Assembly: GCF_023347235.1 (NCBI RefSeq)
Contig: NZ_CP094467.1
Location: 930,001-994,000 of the forward strand
Length of the DNA stretch: 64,000 bases
From: Faecalibacterium sp. I4-1-79
GTDB taxonomy: Bacteria > Bacillota > Clostridia > Oscillospirales > Ruminococcaceae
Direction: 5' to 3'
The notes beneath the pieces were generated by a model. The model was not told the origin of the DNA. It made no database searches and saw only the letters and a program-made list of their open reading frames with translations. Each line of letters starts with the position of its first letter. Position 1 is the stretch's first letter. The translations under genes were made by a program, and so were the position numbers. This document shows, in pieces, positions 9,406-18,073 of this stretch.

Positions 9406-9870
9406 TTACTCGATTGCAATCAGATTCGGGTTCTCAGGCAAAGCCTTCGTCTGCTGAGGAGCAGGCAGCTCGACGTGCAGGACGCCATCCTCGAACTTTG
9501 CGTGGATGTCTTCCTTCTTCACATCGCCCACGTAGAAACTGCGTGCGCAGGTGCCGGAGAAGGATTCGTGCCGCAGATAGCGGCCCTTCTTATCCTTTTC
9601 GTCATTACTGTGGCTGCGCACTGCCTGAATGGTCAGGTAGCCGTCGTTCAGATCCATTTGAACGTCTTCCTTCTTGCAGCCCGGCAGGTCAACAGCTACT
9701 TCGTAACCGTTGTCCGTCTGTTTGACATCGGTCTTCATCATGTTTGCACCACGCTTACCAAAGGTATCACGAGCCTCACGGTTCATCATACGTTCCAGTG
9801 CAGCGTCATTCCAGAACGGATCGAAGAAATCATCGAACAGGTTTTCATGGAAAACAGTCGGCATAAGCAT
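9406..9870 (-). CDS. hsp20: Hsp20/alpha-crystallin small heat-shock protein
   Basis: This 154-aa chaperone holds unfolding proteins for refolding. The alpha-crystallin domain spans about residues 45-140: VDLPGCKKEDVQMDLNDGYLT, then SFYVGDVKKEDIHAKFEDGVL, ending near LPENPNLIAIE. The N-terminus (FDDFFDPFW) is the usual Hsp20 oligomerisation arm. It is monocistronic, with a CIRCE operator about 140 bases upstream and a strong terminator downstream, so HrcA control is likely. It is cargo of the outer element, and the host would supply HrcA. Confidence 0.92.
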   Translation of the reverse strand: MLMPTVFHENLFDDFFDPFWNDAALERMMNREARDTFGKRGANMMKTDVKQTDNGYEVAVDLPGCKKEDVQMDLNDGYLTIQAVRSHSNDEKDKKGRYLRHESFSGTCARSFYVGDVKKEDIHAKFEDGVLHVELPAPQQTKALPENPNLIAIE

Positions 9871-10005
9871 AAATCATTCCTCCAATCCCGGCGTTCGGGT
9901 CGGGGCAAAAAATCTGAAGCGTCCACTCGGAAGAGCTTTCCGGGGAGTCTTGCGGCTCTCCTTTTTCCCTTCCTCCTGAGCACGCCACTGTTATAGCACT
10001 GCATT

Positions 10006-10032
10006 TTAGCACTGTCAATAGTAGAGTGCTAA
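10006..10032 (-). promoter_or_regulatory. CIRCE operator (HrcA site) upstream of hsp20
   Basis: TTAGCACTG-N9-GAGTGCTAA matches the CIRCE consensus TTAGCACTC-N9-GAGTGCTAA with one mismatch. It lies upstream of the Hsp20 gene in the position expected for heat-shock repression. Confidence 0.85.
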
Positions 10033-10180
10033 TATTCACAAAAAAATAATACTTTTGCAACAATATCTTGTATCTGTCTTTCCCCCATTACCACAATGAG
10101 ACAAAAATCAACACCGGGAGATGGAATCGCACACCGTTTTCTTTCCGGCTTATCCCATTTTGGCGCAAAAAAGCTAGGAT

Positions 10181-10702
10181 TCAGTTGTTTTCCTGCTGCT
10201 TTGTATGATTTTTGCCATCGTTTTGCAGCCGCTTTTCCAGTGCGGACTGCTTGGCAAGAATGGCGTTTACTTTATCGTACAGGTCCTCAATCATGATCTC
10301 GGTCTTCAGGTTGACTTTATAGTCATTTTCCGCTCTGCGGCGGTCTTTTTCCTCCTGACGGTTCTGGCTCATCATGATCAACGGTGCCTGAATTGCCGCC
10401 ACACAGGACAGTACCAGATTCAGCAGAATAAACGGATACGGGTCAAACGCTTTGGCAGCCAGCACCGTGTTGACCACCATCCAAAGAATCAGAACACCGG
10501 TAAAGGAAAAGATAAACGCCCAGCTTCCGGCAAATTTTGCAATGGAATCTGCTGCACGCTGCCCCAGCGTATACTTTTCTTTTTCGCTTTCAGGACTGAC
10601 GGAGATCTTACTGTCTGCCAGCAGATTCAGCACTTCCTCATCGGTCATGTCGTGCCGGATGTCCTTGAGCACCTCTTTTAATAGTTTTCTGTTTTCCTTC
10701 AT
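10181..10702 (-). CDS. DUF1003 family membrane protein
   Basis: The 173-aa protein matches DUF1003: a soluble N-terminal part, then GQRAADSIAKFAGSWAFI, two membrane helices (about residues 72-92 and 100-120), then APLIMMSQNRQ and a charged coiled-coil tail. DUF1003 proteins are predicted inner-membrane proteins of unknown function. The start at 10702 has GAGAGGAG upstream. It sits between hsp20 and decayed genes in the cargo region, and nothing ties it functionally to them. Confidence 0.8.
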   Translation of the reverse strand: MKENRKLLKEVLKDIRHDMTDEEVLNLLADSKISVSPESEKEKYTLGQRAADSIAKFAGSWAFIFSFTGVLILWMVVNTVLAAKAFDPYPFILLNLVLSCVAAIQAPLIMMSQNRQEEKDRRRAENDYKVNLKTEIMIEDLYDKVNAILAKQSALEKRLQNDGKNHTKQQENN

Positions 10703-10822
10703 AACGGTCACTCCTCTCTCATGGATGTTCTTGGGTAGTAAACGGGAATTTATCAGTATCTCTTTTTGCATGTTTTGGGTATCGTTGCTTCATAACTCAT
10801 ATCAAGCAACATTTTGATTTTG

Positions 10823-11120
10823 TCATCTGATACGCTGCACATCCAGTGCAACAGTAATCCAGCTATCCTTGCTCATGTGATACGCCGGGAAGAAGCCGGG
10901 CTCCTCTCGTAGTGTGCCAATCAGAATTGGGTCACATTTGAAATCGACCACTTCCAGCATTTCTTCGCCTTGCAGCCCCAGCTTGTTCTTTGGTACATCC
11001 ATAATCAGAGCAAACCACTTCCGATTATTACAATGCCGGAACACCTCATAATTCGGATATTTGAGCCACGGATAATCTGTCTCGGCGTTATATGTCTGAT
11101 TCTAATTCTGCGCGTTTCAT
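10823..11120 (-). pseudogene. MmcQ/YjbR-family gene with a frameshift
   Basis: The main reading frame encodes WLKYPNYEVFRHCNNRKWF, ALIMDVPK and GFFPAYHMSKDSW, typical of YjbR-like (MmcQ) proteins. A start with a ribosome site at 11120 begins MKRAELE and hits a stop after ten codons. The rest continues in another frame (TYNAETDYPW). One lesion near 11090 therefore separates start and body, so the gene is probably dead. Confidence 0.65.
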
Positions 11121-12039
11121 AACCTCACCTCTACAACTTCTAGCTTTCTGCATGTTACTATTGCATTTTGGCCGAGGGATAATCTCTTCGTTGAAAAAAT
11201 AATTGACCACGATAGGCGGATCGTTGAACGGGCGTTTGATGGAATCATCATCCCGGACATACAGTAGCCCTTCCTCTTGGCAAAACTGCCGCATCTGCGC
11301 ATCCAGCATTGACCAGTAGCTGCGTTCTTTTTTATTGTAAATGGTATCGTACAGCGGCAGCAGGTCTGGATGTTTTTCCGTTATATAGTCAAAAATCGTT
11401 TTCTTATAACCGCCCCGCAAGTTTAGGTTTTCCAGCCAGACCAAATTACATTGATTCTTCGCCCGGTGGATGATGGAGGGCAGGTCGGTGAGGCCGGGGA
11501 AAATCGGCGAGATAAAGCAGGTGGTGCGCACACCAGCATCATGGAATGCTTTCATAGCGGCCAGCCGCCGCTCAATGCTCACTGCATTGTCCATATCAGC
11601 GCGAAAATCTTCGTCCAGTGTGTTTGATCGACCAGGATACCCGCGCATTGGGGAATGTTTTAATGAGGTCAAGGTCACGCAGCACCAGGTCAGACTTGGT
11701 AGCAATACTGAGGCTACATTCGCTGCCCTGCATCTGCTCCAAAATGGCGCGGGTGCGGCAGACGGTTTCCTCCAGCGGCTGATATGGGTCGGTCACGTAA
11801 CAGAGAAACAGTTCTTTCCCTGCATACCGCTCCGGGTGTTTGATTTCCGGCCAAAATTTAACGTCTATGAACTCTCCCCAGGGCTCCGGGTGATTGGTAA
11901 AACGCTTCATAAAAGATGCGTAGCAATATTTGCAGCCGTGGCCACAGCCCACATAAGGATTGACCGAATAATCACTCACAGGCAAATTGGATTTTGTGAG
12001 GACGCTTTTTACTTCAACGTTTCAGATGATTGGCTCCAT
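11088..12039 (-). pseudogene. Radical SAM protein (spore photoproduct lyase-like), decayed
   Basis: The front part reads NPYVGCGHGCKYCYASFMKR, giving the C-x3-C-x2-C radical SAM cluster motif, then LCYVTDPYQPLEETV. The second part continues the same family in another frame (NTLDEDFRAD, TCFISPIFPGL). An extra A in an AAA run near 11625 explains the frameshift. There is a second lesion: the likely start (ATG at 12039 with AAGGAG) reads MEPII and then TGA. The C-terminal frame runs on into the yjbR start. Both lesions point to a pseudogene. Confidence 0.75.
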
Positions 12040-12064
12040 TGTATGTATGCTCCTTTGATTTTGC

Positions 12065-12535
12065 TTATTTTTCACGGGACAGTTTCATCATATCCTTCAT
12101 ATCGGCAAAACCGATTGTTTGATACAGCGGCCTGCCTTTGTTTGAGGTTTCAAGATAAATTTTTGAAATATGCCGCTGACGAGCCTGCTCTACAAGCCAC
12201 CTGACGATCCTGTTCCCTATGCCGTGTCCGCGAAACTGCGGCCGGGTATAAATGTTCATCAGGTAGGCACATTTCCCGTTTAGATTGTCCGGTGAGGGCA
12301 TCTCATGATAGAGGCATATCCCGCCGCAGCCGACGATTTCCTCCCCTACGTAGGCAAAGCAGGCAATATGTCCGCCCTGCGGCAGTTCTGTTTGATAGTA
12401 GCGGCGATTTTCCGATTCCAGCTCTGTTACAGACCGCTCCGAGGGGATGGAGAATACCTCATGCAAGACTTCCATTCGCCATTGCATCAATACATTCAGG
12501 TCCTGGATCGTGGCCTGCCGGATCTGAATCTCCAT
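12065..12535 (-). CDS. GNAT family N-acetyltransferase
   Basis: The 156-aa protein has the GNAT fold pattern: IRQATIQDL at the start, MNIYTRPQFRGHGIGNRI (the acetyl-CoA-binding R/Q-x2-G-x-G/A segment, about residues 93-110) and YLETSNKGRPLYQTIGF near the end. It would move an acetyl group from acetyl-CoA to an amine. Its start overlaps the stop of the adenylation gene (TAATG), so the two are translationally coupled. That suggests it acts on the product of the same small pathway. Confidence 0.85.
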   Translation of the reverse strand: MEIQIRQATIQDLNVLMQWRMEVLHEVFSIPSERSVTELESENRRYYQTELPQGGHIACFAYVGEEIVGCGGICLYHEMPSPDNLNGKCAYLMNIYTRPQFRGHGIGNRIVRWLVEQARQRHISKIYLETSNKGRPLYQTIGFADMKDMMKLSREK

Positions 12536-14010
12536 TATAATGCCCCCGCTTTCATTACCACCGGCAGTTTCGACACATCCGGCTTACCGTTGACATTCAA
12601 AGGAATCTGCTTCATCTTCACAAAGAACTCTGGGATCATAAAGGAAGTCAAATTTTCAGACAGTTCTTTTTTTACTTCCGAGACTTTCAGCTTATTGTCG
12701 GAAGGCACCACATAGGCGGTCATATAGGACAGTCCATCCTCGTCTGTAAAAGCCCGGACAATAGCCTGCTGCACATCCTTGCACCGATAGAGCCGGGACT
12801 CCACCTCGGCAAGTTCCACCCGCTTGCCGTAAATCATGATCTGGTCGTCCTTGCGGTGCAGGAATGCAATGTTGCCATCCGGCAGGATATAGCCCAAATC
12901 GCCGCTGCGGTACATGGTGCTACCGTCCGGCTGCCGCTCAAAAGCTCTGTTTTCCTCGGCATGGTCGCCAATGTAGCCCAGAGATACACCGCCGCCATAA
13001 ATGCAAATCTCACCCGTCTGCCCTTTGGCAACCTCGTTGCCAGATTGATCCAGAATCCTGATTTGCGCACCTAGTACAGGATGACCGATGGGATAGGTAC
13101 CGTCCTCCAGCACAGTTCCACTATTACAACGGTAATAGGAGGCGCAGACCGTTGTCTCGGAGGGGCCGTAGGTGTTGTAAACCTCTGCTTTGTTCAGCAG
13201 GTGATCCACATAAACGCCCCGCAACACATCGCCGCCGCTGATAAGCAGCCGCAGAGAGGACGGAATGACAGACAGGTGGTTCATTTCTGCCAGCAGATAC
13301 GGAAAGCCGCTGATCATAGTCACATGGTGGCGTTCCACAAAAGCCATCAATGCATGGATGTCGGCCTTATCCTCGTCAGCGGGGATGGCCAGAGCGGCAC
13401 CATTCAGCAGACTGGTGAACACTTCCTCCACAAAGATGTCAAAAGAACAGACGGAATATTGCAGCATGACATCACCGGGGCCGGGATGGAACTCGTTGGC
13501 AAAGGCACGGACATAATGGCAAACATTGCGGTTGGTGACACAGACACCTTTGGGCCGCCCGGTGGTACCTGACGTATACAGCACATAGGCGGGGCGTTCC
13601 GGGTCTTCGATGGCGTTGCGCTTCCAGGAGGGCGTCTCCACGCCGCAGATCTCACAATCTGTATAGCGGATGGGGAAACTGCTCAGTTTGGGCGCAAAGG
13701 CGTGTTCCGTCAGCACAAAATCCACCTGTGCCTCGGTCATCATGTCATGGATGCGCCCGGTGGGAAAATCCGGCTCGGCTGGGACATATCGGCCGCCGCA
13801 TTTGAGTACCGCCAGAATCGAGGCAATCATCTCGGTTCGGTGACGCATGACGATGCCGATGCTGTGTACTTCCTGCGGAAAGCTGCACGTGATCATATCC
13901 ACCATGTTGGACAGCTCTCCAAAAGTCATGGTGCGGTCGTTTTCAATGATAGCCGGGGCATTTTCATGTTCTTTAACTACCTTCTGAAAAAGCGAATAGA
14001 TCGTATCCAT
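12535..14010 (-). CDS. Stand-alone NRPS-type adenylation enzyme
   Basis: This 491-aa AMP-forming enzyme activates a carboxylic acid, probably an amino acid. Core motifs in order are YTSGTTGRPKG (A3, ~145), FDIFVEE (A4), YGPSE (A5, ~281), YRSGDLG (A7, ~368), GKRVELAEVE (A8) and NGKPDVSK (A10, with the catalytic lysine). Aligning by eye to PheA gives the pocket code D-I-E-S-I-G-T-V-C-K. The acidic E239 suggests a basic side chain, and from memory the code resembles lysine-type codes. No carrier domain or carrier gene is attached. Length also fits DltA, but neighbours argue for a specialised pathway. Confidence 0.82.
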   Translation of the reverse strand: MDTIYSLFQKVVKEHENAPAIIENDRTMTFGELSNMVDMITCSFPQEVHSIGIVMRHRTEMIASILAVLKCGGRYVPAEPDFPTGRIHDMMTEAQVDFVLTEHAFAPKLSSFPIRYTDCEICGVETPSWKRNAIEDPERPAYVLYTSGTTGRPKGVCVTNRNVCHYVRAFANEFHPGPGDVMLQYSVCSFDIFVEEVFTSLLNGAALAIPADEDKADIHALMAFVERHHVTMISGFPYLLAEMNHLSVIPSSLRLLISGGDVLRGVYVDHLLNKAEVYNTYGPSETTVCASYYRCNSGTVLEDGTYPIGHPVLGAQIRILDQSGNEVAKGQTGEICIYGGGVSLGYIGDHAEENRAFERQPDGSTMYRSGDLGYILPDGNIAFLHRKDDQIMIYGKRVELAEVESRLYRCKDVQQAIVRAFTDEDGLSYMTAYVVPSDNKLKVSEVKKELSENLTSFMIPEFFVKMKQIPLNVNGKPDVSKLPVVMKAGAL

Positions 14011-14030
14011 CGTTTTATCTCCTTGTCGGT

Positions 14031-14705
14031 TTATCTATTTAATATCCAGTGAATGCCAGCCGCTGTGCGCTTGTTGCACGCCTGATAGTGGCTGCCACTG
14101 TTCAGTACGAAGGTGGTTTCGATGCCTTTCCCGTGGCACAGTGTTTCTATCTCCTGCGTATTCTGCTGCACAACGTTCAAAATCGGATTATCGGTGGAGC
14201 TCTCCTTGTCTCCGAGAGAAAAATACAGACAGTCAGGTTTGCGCTTCATCTCATGGGAGCACACATATTCCATGATGCCATCAAACCAGAAGGAACCTGA
14301 CATACTCGCTGCGCGGGCAAACACATCCGTTTGGTAGAGAGCGTAGAGGGCGAACAGCCCGGCCAGCGAGTAACCGGCGAGGCCCCGCCAGGCGGGCGCA
14401 CCGGGAAGGAGCGCTTCCGCTTCCGGCATAATTTCATCCAGAAGCAGTTTCAGGTAATCATCCGCACCCCCGGTGCAGGGCGTATCGTGTTTAGAGATCG
14501 GCCCCATATACCACGGTGTCATGTCATGATCCCATTTCAGCTGACTGACCGCCACCAGACAGAAATCTGGGCAGCCGAGCGCCATCAGGTTTTTATACAC
14601 ACTGTTAACGGCATTGGAAAAGGTGTTGAGATAGATAACTGGGCTGCCCGGCTTTGCGCTTGGGTATATGTCCACTCTTTTTTGTTCTATGGTTAAAGAA
14701 GTCAC
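14031..14705 (-). CDS. Alpha/beta hydrolase, enterochelin esterase-like
   Basis: The 224-aa protein has the nucleophile elbow GYSLAG (about residue 115), an acid region near LGDKESSTDN and a C-terminal SGSHYQACN histidine, all typical of the IroE/Fes-type esterase fold. It begins with GTG preceded by AGGAGG. The adenylation gene starts 20 bases downstream and the GNAT gene follows, so the three form one operon. A ligase, an acetyltransferase and an esterase together suggest making and releasing a small amide or ester. The substrate is unknown. Confidence 0.78.
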   Translation of the reverse strand: MTSLTIEQKRVDIYPSAKPGSPVIYLNTFSNAVNSVYKNLMALGCPDFCLVAVSQLKWDHDMTPWYMGPISKHDTPCTGGADDYLKLLLDEIMPEAEALLPGAPAWRGLAGYSLAGLFALYALYQTDVFARAASMSGSFWFDGIMEYVCSHEMKRKPDCLYFSLGDKESSTDNPILNVVQQNTQEIETLCHGKGIETTFVLNSGSHYQACNKRTAAGIHWILNR

Positions 14706-14793
14706 CTTGTTGCCTCCTCTCTTGACGATTCATTGTATAAATATTGTACGGTATCCGAAAACGAAAGCAAGTACGCAGAAAGTTCGTACATAG

Positions 14794-15105
14794 TATCAAA
14801 CTACTGACCAAGGCTATAAACAGGAGGAAGTAGCCGTTGGCGATGTTGTCTGTCTATATGTTACGGCCCCGGTTTCCGCTGTTCTATATCGGTGCGAAGC
14901 TACAGAAGTCAATATTCCTTACCATTATGATGATGGCAACGTACATATGAACCATGTGATGAGATTGAAAAAGCTGGATCAGTACAACCCGTCTTTTCTC
15001 CCGTTTGAGAAGCTGAAAGCCTATGGGATTGGTGCGGTACGTGGGCCACGAAGAATGCCTCACAGTCTGATTTGCGAACTGGAAAGGAATCGGTATGAGC
15101 AGTGA
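14794..15105 (+). pseudogene. 5'-truncated gene remnant, unknown family
   Basis: An open frame without a start runs from a TAG at 14791 to a stop at 15105. It encodes VAVGDVVCLYVTAPVSAVLY, RCEATEVNIPYHYDDG and MRLKKLDQYNPSFLPFEKL. The look is of a beta-rich, EVE-like domain, but I cannot name it firmly. Its stop overlaps the ATG of the next remnant, so the two once formed an operon. The front part is missing. Confidence 0.5.
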
Positions 15106-15235
15106 TATTTGGAATCCCTGGCATGGCTGCCGCAAATACTGTGAGGGCTGTGACCACTGCTATATGTACTATCTGGACAATGAACGGGGCAAATCAGGCG
15201 GGGAAATTTATAAAGTCAAGACAAATTCCGAGTTG
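15095..15235 (+). pseudogene. N-terminal fragment of a DUF5131 (phage Gp37/Gp68-like) gene
   Basis: The start is intact and reads IWNPWHGCRKYCEGCDHCYM, the Cys-rich opening of DUF5131 proteins, followed by YYLDNERGK. Family resemblance ends at KTNS near 15232, and the frame continues as unrelated sequence. It is a broken gene at the right edge of the cargo. The 3' part is absent. Confidence 0.65.
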
Positions 15236-15305
15236 TCGAGTTCAGTATACCACACCAAATGGCATTGTAAAAGAGCTTATGTACGCCGCCCGCAGGCGGC
15301 AAAAG

Positions 15306-15509
15306 TCAGTTCGGGGGAAATTCCAGTTCGGAGAACTCTGCATCGGTCAGCAGTTTCAGCTTTTCGATAACTCCCTCTGACAACTCCCGCAGGGCGATTT
15401 CGTCGGGCATCAGGTAGCACTGCATGAGCCGCAGTTCGTGGATAAGCCCCAGCCGGGTGCCGGTGTTGTAGAGCATCATCAGCATCAGTTCTTCATGGTC
15501 AAAGTTCAT
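15306..15509 (-). CDS. Transposon-transfer assisting protein (TTRAP)
   Basis: The 67-aa product reads MNFDHEELMLMMLYNTGTR, then LIHELRLMQCYLMPDE and IEKLKLLTDAEFSELEF, matching the TTRAP family of small acidic ICE proteins. Their function is only assumed from their association with transfer. I place the start at 15509, where GAGGA precedes by six bases. The gene overlaps the end of the YodL gene and closes this operon segment. Confidence 0.75.
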   Translation of the reverse strand: MNFDHEELMLMMLYNTGTRLGLIHELRLMQCYLMPDEIALRELSEGVIEKLKLLTDAEFSELEFPPN

Positions 15510-16014
15510 GTCCATTCCTCGCTTTCCGGCAGACAGTGGGATTGCACTCCGGGGCATCGCACTTTTCCTTGAGATTCATCAGCACCGAAGGACGTTCCGG
15601 CTTTGTATCCAGAAACCCCGGCAGTTCCTTGAAGCCGATGCTGTCCACATAATGCACAGACACCTCGCCATTGCGTTTGAGTGCGATCACATCGCTGACC
15701 GACAGGCTGTGCCCCTCAAAATCCTGCGGACGGGAGAGGTTGAACATCTGAAATAGTTCTTCCAGAACCTCGTTGTCCGGCACATCCTGCCACATGGCGG
15801 GCAGATCAGCATAGTAGGTGACCTCGTAATGCTCCGGGTCGGGCGTTTTGCCTCGACGATTCAACTCCCGCATAGAAGCAAATCTTTCATCAAGGATTTT
15901 TTCGTCATGCCGCAGCTGCATCACCATATAAACATCGCACCCTGCGTTCAGAAACTTCTGCGGGATGTCTGTCATGGGTCCACCGTCAAAATTCTGGTTC
16001 CATTTTTGCTGCAT
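15499..16014 (-). CDS. YodL-domain ICE protein
   Basis: The 171-aa protein has the YodL-like pattern: DVYMVMQLRHDEKILDERF, HYEVTYYADLP, LEELFQMFNLSRPQDFEGHS, SVSDVIALKRNG and VHYVDSIGFKELPGF. The family is common in clostridial ICEs and has no established biochemical role. The start at 16014 is preferred for GAGGTGG upstream. It lies directly after the LPD-like gene and before the TTRAP gene, in one transcription unit. Confidence 0.75.
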   Translation of the reverse strand: MQQKWNQNFDGGPMTDIPQKFLNAGCDVYMVMQLRHDEKILDERFASMRELNRRGKTPDPEHYEVTYYADLPAMWQDVPDNEVLEELFQMFNLSRPQDFEGHSLSVSDVIALKRNGEVSVHYVDSIGFKELPGFLDTKPERPSVLMNLKEKCDAPECNPTVCRKARNGHEL

Positions 16015-16022
16015 CGTCCACC

Positions 16023-16910
16023 TCACAGTTCTGGCGCAGAACGTGCAGAGGATTTTGGCGCAGACGCATCACTTGCCAGTTCTGCCAGCTTTTCCAGTGT
16101 GGAAGGGCGATGGTCTGCACTCAGTTCCTCGGCTTCCGCAACTTTATCCATGACTGCATCGTAGTCCTGCAGTAGCCGCCGGCCCTTTTCCATGTGGTGT
16201 GCTTCCAGAATCTGCTCACGGGCTTCCTGAATGGTCAGTTCCGGGGCACCCAGCTGCCCGCCGTCCATCACAGAATAATCGCTGTGGTAGAGGGTGTAGT
16301 CCCATCCATCCTCACAGGACTGGATGGCAAGGTAGCCTTTGCCGCCCAGTTCCCATGCAGCCTGCTCGTCTTGTGTCTGAATTTCCGGGTAGAAGTCGGC
16401 ATGGTTCCGTTCCATGACCTCGGCAAACTGGCAGATGTGGAACACATTGCCCAAACCGCCCATGTCAAAGTGGTAATCATCCAGATGTTCCAGCCGTGCC
16501 GTAAAGCTGCGCCCATCCGGGTAATCCACCTGTACAACTCCGCCATCGGGAATGCGGTAGAGGTCGTCATAGTGGCTGTTGATGAGACGAATATCCTTCG
16601 GCAGCGTTTCAGGCTCCCAGATGCGCCGTCTGCCGATACCAGCTTGCGGGATGTTTTCGAGGATCTTTACGCTTTCCTGTTGGATGGCCTTGCGGTCATC
16701 GTCCGAAAGTTCAAACAGATACCAGTTCCGGGCAGCAGGAATGGCGTTCCTGCCATCGGGCGGCAGGTTCTTTTCCGAGATCTGCCCGCTTTCCAGCGGC
16801 TCACCAGTTACCTTGTTATAAGTGGCAAAGCCGACCCCTGCACCGTTTTCCCGGAGATGCAGATAGCGTTCATCGTTGATAAGGTAGACCGCTTCTTTTA
16901 TCTGCTCCAT
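16023..16910 (-). CDS. Conserved ICE protein, LPD-like, unknown function
   Basis: The 295-aa soluble protein begins EQIKEAVYLINDERYLHLRE and contains DDLYRIPDGGVVQVDYPDG with FHICQFAEVMERN. That resembles large-polyvalent-protein-associated (LPD) modules of ICEs, perhaps LPD28. The C-terminal 60 residues are charged and helical. The start ATG overlaps the topB stop (TGATG) with GGTGG upstream. No catalytic motif is visible. Confidence 0.55.
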   Translation of the reverse strand: MEQIKEAVYLINDERYLHLRENGAGVGFATYNKVTGEPLESGQISEKNLPPDGRNAIPAARNWYLFELSDDDRKAIQQESVKILENIPQAGIGRRRIWEPETLPKDIRLINSHYDDLYRIPDGGVVQVDYPDGRSFTARLEHLDDYHFDMGGLGNVFHICQFAEVMERNHADFYPEIQTQDEQAAWELGGKGYLAIQSCEDGWDYTLYHSDYSVMDGGQLGAPELTIQEAREQILEAHHMEKGRRLLQDYDAVMDKVAEAEELSADHRPSTLEKLAELASDASAPKSSARSAPEL

Positions 16911-17572
16911 CAGCACCCACCTTCAAATTCCAGCGAAAACTTGCTGCGGCCATCGGCTTCACAGGACAGCAGCACGGTGGCATTGTAGGTCTTGCCCTTG
17001 GCACTCTTGCAGTCCTTCAGCCGGACCCGACCATCCCGCAGCAGCTTGTCCGCCACATGAGCGTCCAGCCGCTTGCCCAGACGCTTGAAGAACGCATTGT
17101 CCTTCCACAGGACAAAACGGCACTCCCGGTTCTCGCAGAACCAGCCTTTTTCACGCTCCACAACATTTGCACCGCAATTCGGGCAGACACCAATGATTTT
17201 GTTTTTCATAAGCGCATTCACTCCTTTTTTCATTTCCGTGTTCTTTACCAGTTCGGTAATCATCGTATTGATTTCGGTCATAAATTCACTCGGCTCCATT
17301 TCGCCACGTTCGATTTGCAGCAGCTTTGTTTCCCAATCGGCGGTCATTTCCGGGGATTGAATTTCTTCGGGCATCACGGTGATGAGGGCTTTGCCCTTGT
17401 CGGTGGGCAGCAGCACCTTGGTTTTCTTGGTGCCCTTCCGCTCCAGAAAGCCCTTCTGCACCAGTTTTTCGATAGTAGCCGCTCTGGTAGCCGGAGTGCC
17501 GATGCCCTGACGCTCCACGCCCTCCGGCATACTGTCTGCACTGGCGGTTTCCATCGAGTGTAACAGGGTGTC
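16910..17572 (-). pseudogene. topB: DNA topoisomerase III, C-terminal remnant
   Basis: The sequence holds the end of a type IA topoisomerase: SEDTLLHSMETASAD, GIGTPATRAATIEKLV, then a zinc finger (CPNCGANV..CENREC) and FKRLGKRLDAHVADKLL. The first ~480 residues, including the Toprim domain and catalytic tyrosine, are missing; an in-frame TGA sits just upstream at about 17573. It is a deletion remnant of the outer ICE. A start at 17554 could still make a 214-aa protein, but not an active topoisomerase. Confidence 0.8.
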
Positions 17573-17597
17573 CTCTGATACGTTTTGTCAAGGGTGT

Positions 17598-17798
17598 TTA
17601 AGAACTTTTTTCGCTGTCATTCAAAATCAGACGCTTGATTTTGTCGCTCATGGTTTCTTTACTCGTTTCACTGAAATGGATTTTGACGCGGTAGGTGGTC
17701 TTTCCGATTTTCTTTATCATTACAGGTGGCGCGGTTTCCTTTACGGTCAGAGGGGAAGCGGTTGCGGGGGTGCTGCGGTTGCTGGTGTCGTTGTTCAT
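17598..17798 (-). CDS. TnpW-like small transposon protein
   Basis: The 66-aa product ends KKIGKTTYRVKIHFSETSKE, TMSDKIKRLILND, matching the TnpW family of small basic transposon proteins of unknown role. A ribosome site (AAAGGAG) precedes the ATG at 17798. A T/S/P-rich N-terminal tail comes before the conserved part. Confidence 0.7.
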   Translation of the reverse strand: MNNDTSNRSTPATASPLTVKETAPPVMIKKIGKTTYRVKIHFSETSKETMSDKIKRLILNDSEKSS

Positions 17799-17920
17799 AG
17801 GCTCTCCTTTCCATGAGAAAAGCCCCATGCGGTCATACATGGGGCGGTGGTTTTGAGGTTGAAGTGGCGAAGTGGCAAAGTGGCAAGGTATCTGGGTTTT
17901 GCCACTTGGATTTTGCCGTT

Positions 17921-18049
17921 TCACTTTTTAAGAGCGTGATACAGCCGAAACGCCGCCTTTACCGTCCGGAGGACAGTCCGGGCAGACAGCTTGGTGGTAG
18001 AGATCATAATGTTGAATGACTTCTGTTCGATTTCTTCCTGCACTGCCAT
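17921..18049 (-). CDS. Short PcfB-like protein (42 aa), probably truncated
   Basis: The product starts AVQEEIEQKSFNIMISTTKL and continues SARTVLRTVKAAFRLYHA before a stop. This matches the N-terminal 40 residues of PcfB, a conjugation accessory protein usually ~150 aa long. A GGGAGGTG ribosome site precedes the ATG. Downstream lies a short degenerate stretch and then tnpW, so the rest of pcfB was probably removed by the same deletion that cut topB. Confidence 0.55.
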   Translation of the reverse strand: MAVQEEIEQKSFNIMISTTKLSARTVLRTVKAAFRLYHALKK

Positions 18050-18073
18050 CACCTCCCGTGCAGCAGGGTGATT

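Noticed and set aside
12022..12024. TGA in the radical SAM gene as a selenocysteine codon
   Set aside because: No selenocysteine insertion hairpin is visible, the codon is very close to the start, and the gene has a second frameshift.
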